From assembly GCF_002443255.2 (NCBI RefSeq), contig NW_019211458.1, positions 15,123,939 through 15,187,938 on the forward strand: DNA of 64,000 nt, written 5' to 3'. Shown one piece after another: positions 39,913 to 51,499 of the stretch (position 1 is its first letter; the number at the start of each line of letters is the position of its first letter). The stretch is from Varroa destructor (lineage: Eukaryota > Arthropoda > Arachnida > Mesostigmata > Varroidae). The position numbers and the translations under genes were made by a program. The notes beneath the pieces were generated by a model that was not told where the DNA came from, made no database searches, and saw nothing but the letters and a program-made list of their open reading frames with translations.

Positions 39913-42900
39913 TGTTAAATGACCTAACCCAGACGGGTACTCCAGTTGTATACTTTCAATAGTTAATTTTGTACACAGTTTACAATGTAACTGCGAATGT
40001 ATCAGCAACATGGCTATGATGGCCCCCTTCACTTCCCAGAGAGACTGCAGTGTTTGCAGGTGGTATGATGAAGGTCACTATGTAGACGCTAGGCGCGAAG
40101 AAGCAGGATATTCCAAACGGTTCTTTCATTGTTTAGCTTCACTAGCGGTCCTATAGCAGGCCAATGCTATTAGATATTTTTAGCAGATGGTGTTGTTTTC
40201 TTTTCATGCATTTTTTCATTCATCTAAAATGCTAGTAACGTATTTCGCTTCGTTCATAGGTTACGGGTTTGACGAAGCCCGCTAATGTTGTTTAAGTAGT
40301 GCATATTGAAAAAAAAAACGCTTCTTCTTACTCCAGACTTATATTGTTTAGTGTTATTTGATTGAAATGTTTAGTTTATCGTCTGTCTAGTTAGCCATTT
40401 TGCTTACAGTGATACGCTGTCATTTATCATTGACTTTCATTTTCGTCAACATTGAAAACTACCGCTGTATTGGGAATGTCTTGTCGTCCATTTTCTATGT
40501 AAATAATCTTTTAAAACTTAGATTGTAGCAACAAACTATTGGGAATTATTTTATGTATATTCGCTGAGAGTTGGGGTGATTGATATTTCCGTTAGGGGAG
40601 CGACAAAAGGGATCCACTGTTATCTGTGCTGATTAAAGCACCGCGACGTATTACTGAGAGACACATACTGTTCATGGTAAGTGTATCTATGGCGTTCATT
40701 TCACCTCAAAAAAAGCTAGAAAGACTCTCTGAAAGTAGAAATACACAGAAGAGACTAAACAAAATTAATGCTTGGCCAATGAAAATACAATTTTGTATAC
40801 AAATGCCAGTTGTCATTGGGCTAGCTTCGATGTCGTTATGTGTCATCAGTGACGAGAAAAGCATGGCCCTGTTTAATCCAGGTAGCATTTGTTTGCCTCA
40901 ATTTCGGTTTTATACGCAACTTAAGCTGCCAACAAACCCGTATAAAGTATCCTTATCAATTTTTAGAACGTCATCTAAATAGAGACAGAGAGTGCATCGA
41001 CGTTATCCTATTGAAATTTGTCAGACCGTCTCTCTAATACGCTTCATGCCGACGGATTTCCGTCTCGCCCTCGTTCCAAAATATGCTGATATGTGAAGCT
41101 GGTCCGCTCTGTTCTAAGATGCTCGCATCTTTACGTAGCGTTCTGAACTATTTGGCATATAAGAAGCTCTTACTCGTACTGCGTCAATAACCACCAACAC
41201 AAATTTGGTTGTATTACCTTAGACAATTATTCAAATTATGGTCGACAATCGAGCCTCATTACCGACACAGTCGACAGTGACACTTCTACTTGTATAGTAT
41301 GTAATAGGGGCAATAGGTCCTCCCACCTGCGTCAATGGTGCCGCCGGCAGAACGCACCTAAGACGCATTCTAATTATTATCTTAGTTAAGGTCATGAAGC
41401 GACCACAATCGCTCCCTATAAATAGCGTAATCGATAATAGATCCAATAACACTTACAATACTAGCTCTCCAATGATCTTCATGGCAAGTTAAGGAATAAT
41501 AAATAGAAGAATAACTAAACATAAGCCTCTAGTCCATGTTCTCTATATACAAGTTCCGAGCCAGGTATATATGGCTGCAGTATGGAATCTTTTAAATACT
41601 TACCCACTAGGCCGAAGAAGAGTTGGAGCAGCATGTAAAACTCAGCTTGAATCCCAGTACCAGCCCAGCCTCTTTATGTGCTTGTTTATGTGTTTACGAA
41701 GCGACCCTCTCGCAATGGCTTGGTGCCATTGATTGAAACGTTTGTCCTAGCAACTATTTTATGACCTTCGGTAAATCTCATTCGACTCCGCTACTATCTA
41801 ACCCTTCGGCTATTTTCCTAGCCACCTCGGCGATCATCCCGGGATCAATTTTATACTGTCTTGAATTGTAATCGCATCTCTCTATCTTTGCCCTACACGT
41901 CATAGAGACTGCCTCTCGAGTTAGTGGATTTAAGAGTTTGGGCGGCGTCGGACCTGTTTTCCTAAAATATCGCCTTTTTTACTGATAAGCTCTAGCTAAT
42001 TCCTCTGTTTGTTCACTCCGTTTTTTATACAGGTCGGCTTTTTGAAAACAACACAATTGCTTCATTGAATGCTTCCCCACATTTCAAGTACATATCCTTT
42101 TTACTCTGTCGCGCTTCTTCCGGGCTGCCACGATCAAGTTTGTTTATTAGTATTTAGGCATAAGCCTACTACGAGTGGAATGTAATGAAATCGTTGCAGC
42201 CGTGTACGGCGACCGCCAATATTTGCGTCAGGTCTCTGCATTTCAAAACGCTTCGGATTATACGACACCGCCGGCCGACCTGTCATTTTCTCTTGCGATT
42301 TTTCTGTTTGCTAGCAGCTTTGTTTGAGTTCACGATTCGTCAGCTCATCTGTGGTATGTTGTCCCATAATTTCTCACCCTAATTGGACAATACGGATCGC
42401 TACATTTATATAAGCTTTTTGCCCCTTCTGTAGAACGTGGGCCTGGTCCGTCATTGACTAACTGGAATTCTCCTACAATGAACCGTTTAAAAATAGTGCT
42501 GTATTCTTTAGTCAACAGCAGTTATGCTGAAGCTGATATTGATACCAATAGGCTTTCTTTAGCCTGAGCATAGACGCATGAAGTGTTGACTTCGCTCTCT
42601 GCGACTGGCGCTTCGCTAATTCTAGCTTTAGCCTTTATCGCCTAAAATAAGGATGAGTCTTCTTAACCGCCTGGTGCACATTTTTCCAAGTTAAAGGTTT
42701 TTAGGGCTGTCACTCTTTCTCTTTCCATATTTTGTAACTTCTAATCATATACCCCTTTTTCAAATCATCACCGTTCTGTTGGGACCTGCATTTTCCCACT
42801 ATCCAGCTTTCCTCTAGGTTCCAAACCTCCAATCCCAAAAAAGTTGACGAGTATAATATGAGTAAAATATTATAATGTAATTACAAGATATTATAATATT

Positions 42901-44774
42901 AATAAAGCTCAACTTGGAAATATGGAATGATTTATTATCGTCAGGCAAATCAGTTTAGCGTAGATATCACTAGATACAATCAGGCAAATTATGTTCGAAG
43001 CAGCTCGAAGTGGCCAAAAGAGAGAAAAACTGTGAACTGATCCTTACATCAAAATAGTAAGTTTGGCATCCCTTTGAGCAAATACCGTATGGAATTACAG
43101 GCTGGTTCTGAGTTCTCATTTGTTATCACTATATGCAACGCTGAACGTCTTTGCATTGCCAGAAGTAGAGTTGATACGAACACGCATAAATACAGGTAGT
43201 ACCAAATGAAACTTGGATCTTGAAAGCATTGTGTCATATACTGCTTTGAGTAGTAGTTCATATCCAAACACTCTGTCAGAAATTAGCCAAGAAACGAAAG
43301 TCCGTGAATGATGGATTGACGACAGTCGCTCACCTCTATAGTCGAAATAGACGACCATGATAGTTTATAACATAGTTTCTATCTATCCTGATTCAGTGTA
43401 ATACTAGTTTGATTTCATGTTCATATTAGATCCTTACTCTGCTTAAACTTGTGACAAATCCCTAAGGATCACGATCAGCACAGAGGGCGCTGGGTGTACT
43501 GCTGGAGCTTTCGCTTTGGCGGCATACCATCAGCGTTCATTTACTTACTCACTCACCCACAACAAACGATTACGTAAAGCTTGCAGACGGACGCCATTAG
43601 TATTGAAACATCTCAATTCCTACGATTTCAATATATCTACAACTAAACTCGATTGGCAAACTCATAGGAAAACATCTTTTGAGGAAGTCTAAATCATATA
43701 TGCTACTTGTAAGTGTATAGGAATGTACGCCATATCTGATATAGGGTTTGAGCGTACTTCTGAACTCGAAAAAAAACAGTTTCATTAGAAAGCTACAGTC
43801 CGTTTATCATAATGCGATAGCATAACAGCCGTTTTCCTAAATAAGTATTATCATATCTCCGCATTGTTAAGCTTTATAATGAATATTCAATTGTAGTCGA
43901 TGGTCGAATAGCTTGACTTAGCTTAAATCTTAGATTGGAGACGGCTAGCTTCTAACGCTAATTTTTCGAGAGGAAAAAGTTTGCCAGTTACGATCATCAT
44001 CACCCTCGGAATGAATTCTGCACCAAATAACGACTCAACCTCCCCTTTTATTTGATTTTTATCCATGCATTACAGCATATTGTGTAAAGTTTTGCCGTGC
44101 CGGCACCATCGCACCTTGTCCTCTGTCGTGGATTGCATGGAGCGCTCGACCGACGACACCGCCAGAGAGAGAGGTCCGTGACACTGTAACAACAATATTC
44201 GTGAAGATATATGGATTCAAAATATGAACTCAAGTATTTGAAGGTTCGCTAGCTGAAATAATAAAAATATTTTTTGTTTTTTGTAAAAAAAATTGTAACG
44301 GTATCGGAATAGATCCGATTTTGAGCCGATAAAAATACGATTTTCGAAAAATATCTAAGGAATTAGAGGCCAAAATTACTCTGGAAATAGAGTAAGTAAA
44401 CGCGACTGTTTTGAAATATAAGTAGCTCAAAATAAATTTATTATTAAAATTACTATTAATTATTATTACTATTAAAGGTTAATCCTATTTCGAATGATCG
44501 ACCAAAAATCATAGTAAACTATTATTCGAAAGAGCAATTTTTCGTCTCATCTGTGGTACAACGCCGCATAATGATCGTTTTATAAACTGCTAAGTTTTGT
44601 TGCTTCTGGAAACAGAATCGTGCAGCGTATCCTCATCATGTTCACACTTAGGTTTTATTTTTATTCTATTATATAGTTATATTATAACGGCATCGAAGCT
44701 TCTGTAATCTTTGTACATAAAAACTGTGAATTTACTCAAATCAATACATTTTAACAGCATTTGTACTTTTTAGA

Positions 44775-45002
44775 ATGGAAAGAACGTCAGCAGACTTGTA
44801 TCGACTTCCCGCGGGGTTCATTCTATGTCGAGGCATTTTTCCAATGGCTCTACCCTTCGTGCTATTGACTGCTGGCTATTTTTATGGCCTATTGAAAATG
44901 AAGGAAGATCTGACCTCGGTACACATAAGTGTCCTCAAATGTGGCCCTATAGTACTACTTGCTCTGCTCGCAATAGTGACTGGACGACCATCCTCGTATA
45001 AG
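44775..45002 (+). CDS. TMEM86-like coding exon 1
   Basis: Residues 1-76, beginning MERTSADLYR and ending SSYK before a GTATAC donor, phase 0. It holds two strongly hydrophobic segments, one around FPMALPFVLLTAGYF and one around GPIVLLALLAIV. The AG at 44772-44773 after a T-run looks like an acceptor, so this is probably not the first exon of the transcript. Confidence 0.82.
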
Positions 45003-48000
45003 GTATACAGGATACTTCATTAAACGAATACTTACGCGTGAATAGTCAAAAAAAACTGGCAATCACTCAAAATAGGACAATAGTAATAGTAGTAGCGCAT
45101 TAGTCATTTGCACAACTTAAAGAAGCAAGCAAAACTTGCTGCAGACGTAGCCCTGACCTCCGTCAGTATCGATTGTGTTATTGTCGTTACTTGGCCTAAA
45201 ACGAATTTCAAATTTGCTCGCTCAAAAAATACGATGACGTTAACTAGAATATATTTTAGGGCTTATCTCAACAAACATCAGAAAGTAATGTTTTTCGTTG
45301 GGCATTACCTCGGACAGCGATCAGGATCCAGGAGGACAAGAGCTGAAGCCAACAGTTCTAGAATCCCTTCAAAAGAAATTGCACAACCCTTGGTTCAAAC
45401 ATGATTAGGTCTCAACTCAAACCGTGCCCTTCGCCGATACTATACATTTATGCTACCGTTTTTTGCTATTTTTAAAACACGTTACAAATTCGAATGTCGG
45501 GATAGCTCTCAGCTCAATCAGCAATTGTTTCTTTTATTTCTTCTATCGTGCCGAAACGCTTCTCTTCAGATACTAAATAAAAACGTTGCGGGGAACTAAG
45601 TGTGATGAATACGGGGGTTGGGGCAACACACACAATGACTATTATTGTCGTGATGTAGGACCCATGTAGGGCACGCTGAGCCAGAGTTCTGAGATCTTGG
45701 GTTAGATAGACGCGCGCCATTTTTTGACAACTTCTTAATCGTATTCCCTGGTGATTGTGGAGCCGAACAGCATAAATTCATAATGAGCGATTTCCCACAT
45801 GGTCAAAGACAGCCGCAAAGAGCTTTTGACCTAGCTTGTGGGACTTTTATCGGTCAAGGTCCGTTTTTAGGCTGATATTCAAAAAAGCTACGTCTTAATT
45901 TCCTCGTCGTAAACTTACGTCCACGTCTCGTCTCGCGTAGTGAACGTTCCAAAAGGTTTTCCTGTTACGAATCTTCATAGGTGTTCGTTAACCTAAACTT
46001 CGGTTCACGAGCAAGCTTTTTGACGCTTAAATAGTCTAATATGAGCGAATCGAAATTTCGGTACCTTCCGCTAACTGTCTTATAACGACTGGCAAGTACA
46101 AGTTGTTTGACCTTTACTCAGTGTTTTCATAAAGATGCTGCGACATCCGCAGAGTGTTTGTGCGGCTGATTTGATTTTTCGCACAAAACCTGATGCGTAC
46201 TCGTTGTTTCATTTTAGAAACATTTCTGAGCGCTTTATTCATAGGGTACTCAATCTCATCGGAAAAGCCCAGGTTGTATCAAACTGCTAGAAAATCCCAC
46301 CTGTGCATAGCATAATCCCTATTCTCTTTGCCAAAAATGTGATCATTCAATGGCGGAAAAATTCTGACGACCCCTTGTTTCTTGAATAGAATTACACGGA
46401 GACCAATCTGGATCTTCTACCACTTGGCCACTTGAGAAAGTTTGTCGCATAGCTCTGTAATAGATGCCATTTTTCCAAATAAAAAATGTGCAGGGTAGTG
46501 ATTATTACGGATAACAATCAAGAGATTTCCCTTGACGCGAACAAGCAAAGCCAAAATAACGCTGTGTTCTCTGTTCATGTATCGCACACTCTACATGCTA
46601 CGGATACATATGCTACATCTATAATAAATGTCTGCCATCGTTGGATCGTTTTTCTCTATTCTAAAATAAACACATCCACCGTTTCATAGATTTCCAAAAT
46701 AACAAGTTTATTTCATCGCTTATTTCTACATCATATCATTGTGACACATTTACGACCAAAAAGTAGCGGAACATGCCATCTGCAGGGGGGACGTGTGTTT
46801 TATTCGTGGTCAATGCATACACGATAGGTGGCAATCTGTTTGGAGTTAGCCATTGCGCGATTCTAGCACAAAGTACGTTTTCAGTAATGATATTCTGCGA
46901 TCTTGTTCCTGACCAAAGAGCATCTAGCCATTCAATAATTTTATATGTATATATAATTGTATTTAATATCATTTTCTAATTTCCCGGCCTTTTTCCAATT
47001 CGAATTTGTTTGAAACATTCTTTCTAGGTTTCCGTTATGCAGTGCTTATTTGAAACGTAATTAACGTAACCTCATATTTCAAGATAACGCTACCCTATGA
47101 TAATCTGATGACCCGTTTGTATTCAAGGCGCACCTGTGCTTCATCAAATTCGAAGCCGTTTATTTCAATTCCATCGTTCACGCTTTTAACAGACGAGCTA
47201 TAGTCAGTCATAGAAGATCAAAGAACTGGAGTTATGCGTGAAAACAAGTTTCACTTTGGAAGTTTAATGGCGAAAAGAGCTCGATAGTCGATACGGTAAT
47301 TGAAACACTGCGAGAAACTAGTTCAAAAAATTGCAGGAAGGAAAATGGGTCTCGTAGAAGAACTTTTGCAAAAAAGTAAAAAGTTAAAAACTGTATTGGA
47401 CGTTGAGCCACCTCAAAGTTCAAGGGTGTTTCCAAGTACTTCACCTCAATGAAATCAAAAACGTAAACATTAGCAAATGGGTACTGCACTATTTGAGTTC
47501 GGATCAGTCGAATCAATAACAGAGATATAGAAACGCTTCCGTCCTGTTCCGCCGTTACGATAATGACCCATTTCAGCACCGAATGATGACTTGTAATAAA
47601 AAATCGACTCTTCGCGACAAGTTATGAGCGATTGTAAGTTAGTCGACGGGACATTATCCTAAGCCAATGTACAACCGGAAAAGTTTATTATTTATGTCTG
47701 TTTGGACGTTTAATGAAGATATGATTCACTTTAATTTGATGAACCCTAATTCACCGATTGTGAGTAAAGTATAGCGGCAACAAACCAGGTAAGATTTGAG
47801 CCCACACTCTATTCCTACCAAGTGTATGGTGACTGCGCTTGCCATTATAGTGTTCTTAGCTTACATATTTCGGCGGACTGACTTCTTTCTAATGATGAAG
47901 TCCTAATGATTTTCATTGCAGAGCGCTTCGTGTCGTCAATCCTAGTTGGTTTTAGAAACAACACACAGGCATTTGAACGGGCTTTGCCGCCATTTTTTGA

Positions 48001-51000
48001 ATGTCATACTCTAAACGTATGATCAAAGTCCTCTCGCACGGAATCTCGAGAACAGTTTTTTCAACCAAATGAGCGGGAATGGTTAGCATCTCTTTAGTCT
48101 AACTTTAAAGGGAGCAATCTCCCACTTATGTCCCCTGAAGGATTTTCGAAAAGCTTCGAACAGCATCAAATCTCTTCAGTGTCCATTTTACCTAGTGGCG
48201 GAAACTAGCAGAAAAAAGAGCTCCATCTTTTTGAATTGTCGTTGAATTTGCGCTAGATTATCCAGAACTGCAGCAGAGCGCATTTTGTTCCCAAAATCAC
48301 CCGATTGATCATAGCTTACCAAAAGCTCCATTTTTCAGACATACATCTAGAGCTTAATCCAAATGTTTGCAGTTCGTCTTCGCACCTGTTGAGTTTCTCT
48401 GTATACGTGTGCGCATATGCCTTCATTGCTCCCAAGTTCCTCGGCTTCGTCATCAAGTACTCTTGCCGAAACTTCAGCCAATATTTTATTGACGGCGTAT
48501 TGTTCTAACTGTATTTTCTGTACGTTTGAAGAGAACTTGCCAGCGGAACCAGGCCTTGACAAGCTGAACAAGGCTGAACAGACCAGAAAATAAACGTGGT
48601 TTGACATCTTAGGCCAAGATCACTTCTTTAACCCAGTCGACAACTTTCTCACGTGGTACTGCTCGTTTAAATGCGAACCCTTTTAACTGTGATACCACGT
48701 TTTAATAATGCCTTTGAACTGTGCGTCGTTTTAAATAGGTTTACGGATCGCAAATCTATATATTTCGTATAATGTAAGTATTTGATGCGACAATCGTATA
48801 AAAAAATTCCAGGGGGCAGAGATTACAAAACATCAATCCTAGTAAAAGTGAAGCGTTTCGAATAATGGCATGTACGTCAATCTCCTTGGACAAACCGCAA
48901 ATATTAAAATTATTGTCTAAGTTATACTAGCTAGCTAATTATATAATGGGGCTTAACTCATTGAGAGAACGTGTGGCAGAAACATCACTGACAGAACTAA
49001 AAGTTCACATATTATTAGGTAAAGAATCATTGTGCTGGCTTTTCGTCACATTCTTGTGTCTCGCCATTGCGTTTTTTGGCCCTTGTTATTAAAGCTCAAA
49101 CGTTATGCTTGTCGCATGTATTAGCCTTCGTTGCTGCCGTCGTGTCTAAATATTATGAACTTTTCGAATTTGTAATTGACCGATAGCAAGATACGGACCT
49201 GTATGTACAGGGTGTTCTTGAAAGTGTATAAAATAGTTATACCCCACGTGTATAGTAATATTTAAACTACAAAAAAAAGTCCATTAACTCAATTGCGTCT
49301 TTCAAACATTCTAGTTCATAGGTTTTCTCGCTTAGACTTTGTTTTTTAGACGCTTTCACAAGAAAAAAATCCATCGACGTTAGATGTGATGAATGGACAG
49401 GGTATTCTATGAAACTTCTTCGTCCAACCCATTTTGAAAAGTTTTTATTAAGATTTGCTTTGTATAACGGTGATATTTTGCACGTGCCCCGTGCTGCTGA
49501 AAGCTGAAAAATTTGCTTTCTTCACTTAAGTTCTCTTGAATACATAAAAAAAAAAAAACAGATTTTTACCGTAGATTCAAATGATTAACACCGGTCTATT
49601 TTTAGTTAGTCCATAGCACATTCACCAGGTGGCTGATGGAGGCCAGTATAATTTACGCGCGCACATTTGAAAGTAGCAGTATTGATGGAAAACAGTAACA
49701 ATGGTTGGTAGCGACCTAGAATTCACCACCGCGGCTTTGTATATCTCGGCGGCCTATATTTTTTGGGTTAACATTTATGTTCCTTGGTTCTTACGAGGTT
49801 GCGTGTTATTCTAGCGATTATCTTTCTCCCAAACAGTGTTGCTCTCAGTTTCGCCCATAGTGAGCTCACAGTTGTGAACCAATAGACCTATAATTGAAAA
49901 TTTCTAATACTCATTATTGAGCTATTTATAGCTGTATACAGACAGAAAGTAGATCTAAAACAGGGCGTGAGTTGATTTATGGATATGAAAAAGCAGCTTA
50001 CAGTTGAAATTGCTGCAGCGAAAAAAAGGAATCCTTTGTTCTATAAGTGACTCTTTCAGATAGTTTCGGTAAATCTTATATAAAAACCTGCAATTTGTCG
50101 AATTCCCAAAAAAAAGAATGGTAATTGTTTGCTTCCGTTCTGCGTTTGTAAACACCCAAGTCCCTAATCGTAGTGGGCTTGCTAGTATCCGTCGTTGGTG
50201 ACTTCTACCTTGTCTGGCATGACGAAGTAAACTTTATCAAAGGCATGGTGGCCTTCGCTCTCGCACATCTCTTCTATATTATCGCATTCGGCTTTCGTGG
50301 ATTGGCGCCAATTCCATTTATCGTTACTTTCGCTATGGCAGCCGGCGCCTTACATACAATCCTTCCAATGCTTGACGGTACATATTCTTATCAAGTTGAC
50401 CGTTTTCGTAGATTGTTAAAATCTCGTTTTGTGATTTATAAAACCTGTTTACATCTAGTTTTGTTTGTCTCACTGAGATTTAATGGAGATTTATTGGCCC
50501 TGTAGTAACGCCTAATATAGTTTAGCACATCCGATATGTACTGCTAAATGAGTCACGTATGTATCTCTTTTTTATGAGTACTAAATTATCATTTTTTACT
50601 TATGGAAACTGGTGAAGTATTCGCTGTTTCACGTGTACCATTTACTTGGATCAGATTTAGAAGACTTTTTTCATTGATTCTCTTTCTGTTCTTTTTTAAT
50701 AGGATTTCTCTTCAAGGCAGTTCCAGTCTACATCGTAATAATTTCATTGATGTTTTGGCGATCGCTAGCCCGCCTTCATCCTGACTACGATTGGTGCCAT
50801 GTCGTAAGTGCCCTGGGTGCTTTGCTGTTTGTAATTTCCGACTTCAATTTATCGCTAAACGCATTTTACTTTAAGGAGCCTTGCAAACATGGTCAGCTAA
50901 TTACGATGGTTACCTATTACGGAGGACAACTAGCCATCGCTTTGTCTGTAATCGATCGGAGAAGACTCGTCGAGGTACACATGAAGAGCATAGCAGGAAA

Positions 51001-51016
51001 ATCCAGGACACACTAA
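44775..51016 (+). CDS. TMEM86/YhhN-family lysoplasmalogenase-like membrane protein, three coding exons
   Basis: Exons 44775-45002, 50161-50377 and 50703-51016 join in frame to 759 bp, 252 residues, close to the roughly 230-240 of TMEM86 proteins. Family members hydrolyse the vinyl-ether bond of lysoplasmalogens in internal membranes; the substrate here is inferred. The chain is mostly hydrophobic, with about seven or eight membrane segments. Two conserved aspartates of the YhhN family are seen: VVGDFYLVW (D90) and VISDFNLSLNAF (D195). Also typical are FIKGMVAFALAHLFY after the first motif and the C-terminal MVTYYGGQLAIAL helix. An acceptor-like TTTTTAG sits just before the start codon, so a 5' untranslated exon probably lies upstream. 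The first coding intron is 5.2 kb and holds two antisense dead transposases. I cannot tell whether it is the TMEM86A or TMEM86B orthologue. Confidence 0.88.
45405..46250 (-). mobile_element. mariner transposase remnant, copy C, antisense in the TMEM86-like intron
   Basis: Minus-strand blocks in order: KMKQRVRIRFCAKNQISRTN near 46230-46160 (N-terminal DNA-binding region), then TTRDETWT and YDEEIKT near 45935-45890, where the first Asp is kept. AHYEFMLFGSTITREYD lies near 45795-45745, followed by WVLHHDN near 45670 (second Asp kept) and KRFGTIEEIKETIAD near 45560-45514. The C-terminal CFKNSKK and HKCIVSA follow near 45470-45430. The PYSPDLAPCDF block is unreadable, so the third acid appears lost. 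Stops and frameshifts are frequent. It shares lineage with copy B. Confidence 0.8.
46736..46972 (-). CDS. weak open frame, possible transposon remnant
   Basis: A 78-codon minus-strand frame includes KIIEWLDALWSGTRSQNI and CARIAQWLTPNRL, which look more protein-like than the surroundings. It lies antisense in the TMEM86-like intron among dead transposons. No domain is recognised, and a chance frame is possible. Confidence 0.15.
   Translation of the reverse strand: MILNTIIYTYKIIEWLDALWSGTRSQNIITENVLCARIAQWLTPNRLPPIVYALTTNKTHVPPADGMFRYFLVVNVSQ
48347..48545 (-). CDS. weak exon-like frame, antisense in the TMEM86-like intron
   Basis: After an acceptor-like AAACGTACAG, a minus-strand frame reads KIQLEQYAVNKILAEVSARV, then LDDEAEELGSNEGICAHV and a TAG stop. 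The acidic, helical character looks coding. It could be a transposon fragment or a nested gene's last exon; no family is recognised. Confidence 0.22.
49206..49540 (-). mobile_element. Tc1-like (IS630-Tc1-mariner superfamily) transposase fragment, copy D
   Basis: The minus-strand translation gives FSFQQHGARAKYHRYTKQIL near 49505-49450, matching the QQDGAPxH block of Tc1-like transposases. It then gives EYPVHSSHLTSMDFFLVK near 49410-49355, matching WPxxSPDLxPLDFFLW. The QQD aspartate is replaced by histidine, removing a catalytic acid, while the Asp of MDFFL remains. The fragment ends near TACAGGGTGTTCTTGAAAG at 49206-49224, the kind of sequence found at ends of such elements. Only the C-terminal third is readable. 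It lies antisense in the 5.2-kb intron of the TMEM86-like gene. Confidence 0.7.
50161..50377 (+). CDS. TMEM86-like coding exon 2 (first conserved Asp)
   Basis: Residues 77-148 plus one base of codon 149. The acceptor CACCCAAG at 50159-50160 is chosen over the AG at 50172-50173 because only the former keeps phase 0 with exon 1; a pyrimidine-rich tract precedes it. It encodes the GDFYLVW motif, then two to three membrane helices, and ends at LDG with a GGTACAT donor. Confidence 0.85.
50703..51016 (+). CDS. TMEM86-like terminal exon (second conserved Asp)
   Basis: After a TTTTAATAG acceptor it completes glycine 149 and runs to a TAA at 51014-51016. It encodes PVYIVIISLMFW, SALGALLFVISDF and the last helix TYYGGQLAIAL, followed by a basic tail. 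A GGTACAC donor-like site lies in the tail (near 50974), so an alternative C terminus is possible. Confidence 0.85.
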
Positions 51017-51477
51017 ATGTTCCGATTCTAGCGGGCCGCTAACAAACCGCTAAGTAAGTTAGTATTTTTGCGATAGGAACAGTGAATTGTTACTATACAC
51101 TATAGAAATAAGTACTGTTTTATTAGGAGGTTTGGGCATTTACTGCTGTAGGGATTTACGTTTAAGGAATTAACGAAAATTCACAAGAAAATGTAGCAGT
51201 TGTTTGTACGTTTAATGTTAGTTACATATTTATCTTGAATGCGCAAGATCTGTTCTGCTACTATGGCGCATGGAGGTAATTCTTTTACCCGGCCTGTGAA
51301 CGGCCACCTTCAACAATTGCCTAGCTTTCTGTGTCCTAATCGCTAGATAACGAGGGTATACGAATCAGTGTTATCAGATGACATTGTCGAACCGACAAAT
51401 TTTCAGATTGCAACACATTGTCACAATATACCTTATTGAGTATACTGGAATTATGTTAAATAACACAATCAGTTTCC

Positions 51478-51483
51478 AATAAA
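51478..51483 (+). promoter_or_regulatory. candidate polyadenylation signal of the TMEM86-like gene
   Basis: I noticed no AATAAA hexamer before this one after the stop codon, about 460 bases downstream. It would give a short 3' UTR. The assignment is by position only. Confidence 0.35.
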
Positions 51484-51499
51484 TATATTTTTTAACTTA

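Larger units (their letters stand above)
36540..44760. other. no supported gene
   Basis: Open frames such as 40626-40982 (plus) lack motifs. Two microsatellites and an AT-rich ATT-repeat zone near 44430-44480 are present. A 22-base sequence near 40028 is shared with 4486. Confidence 0.5.

Noticed and set aside
40626..40982. A 118-codon plus-strand frame
   Set aside because: Starts without ATG, has no motif or splice support, and an equally open frame exists on the opposite strand.
47232..47579. A 115-codon minus-strand frame
   Set aside because: Rich in Phe, Leu, Ile and Val as expected from the complement of A-rich DNA; no domain, and it lies in an intron.
47790..47860. Possible tRNA-derived SINE on the minus strand (GGCTCAAATC, B-box-like)
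   Set aside because: The T arm pairs only with wobbles and no anticodon arm of normal geometry can be drawn.
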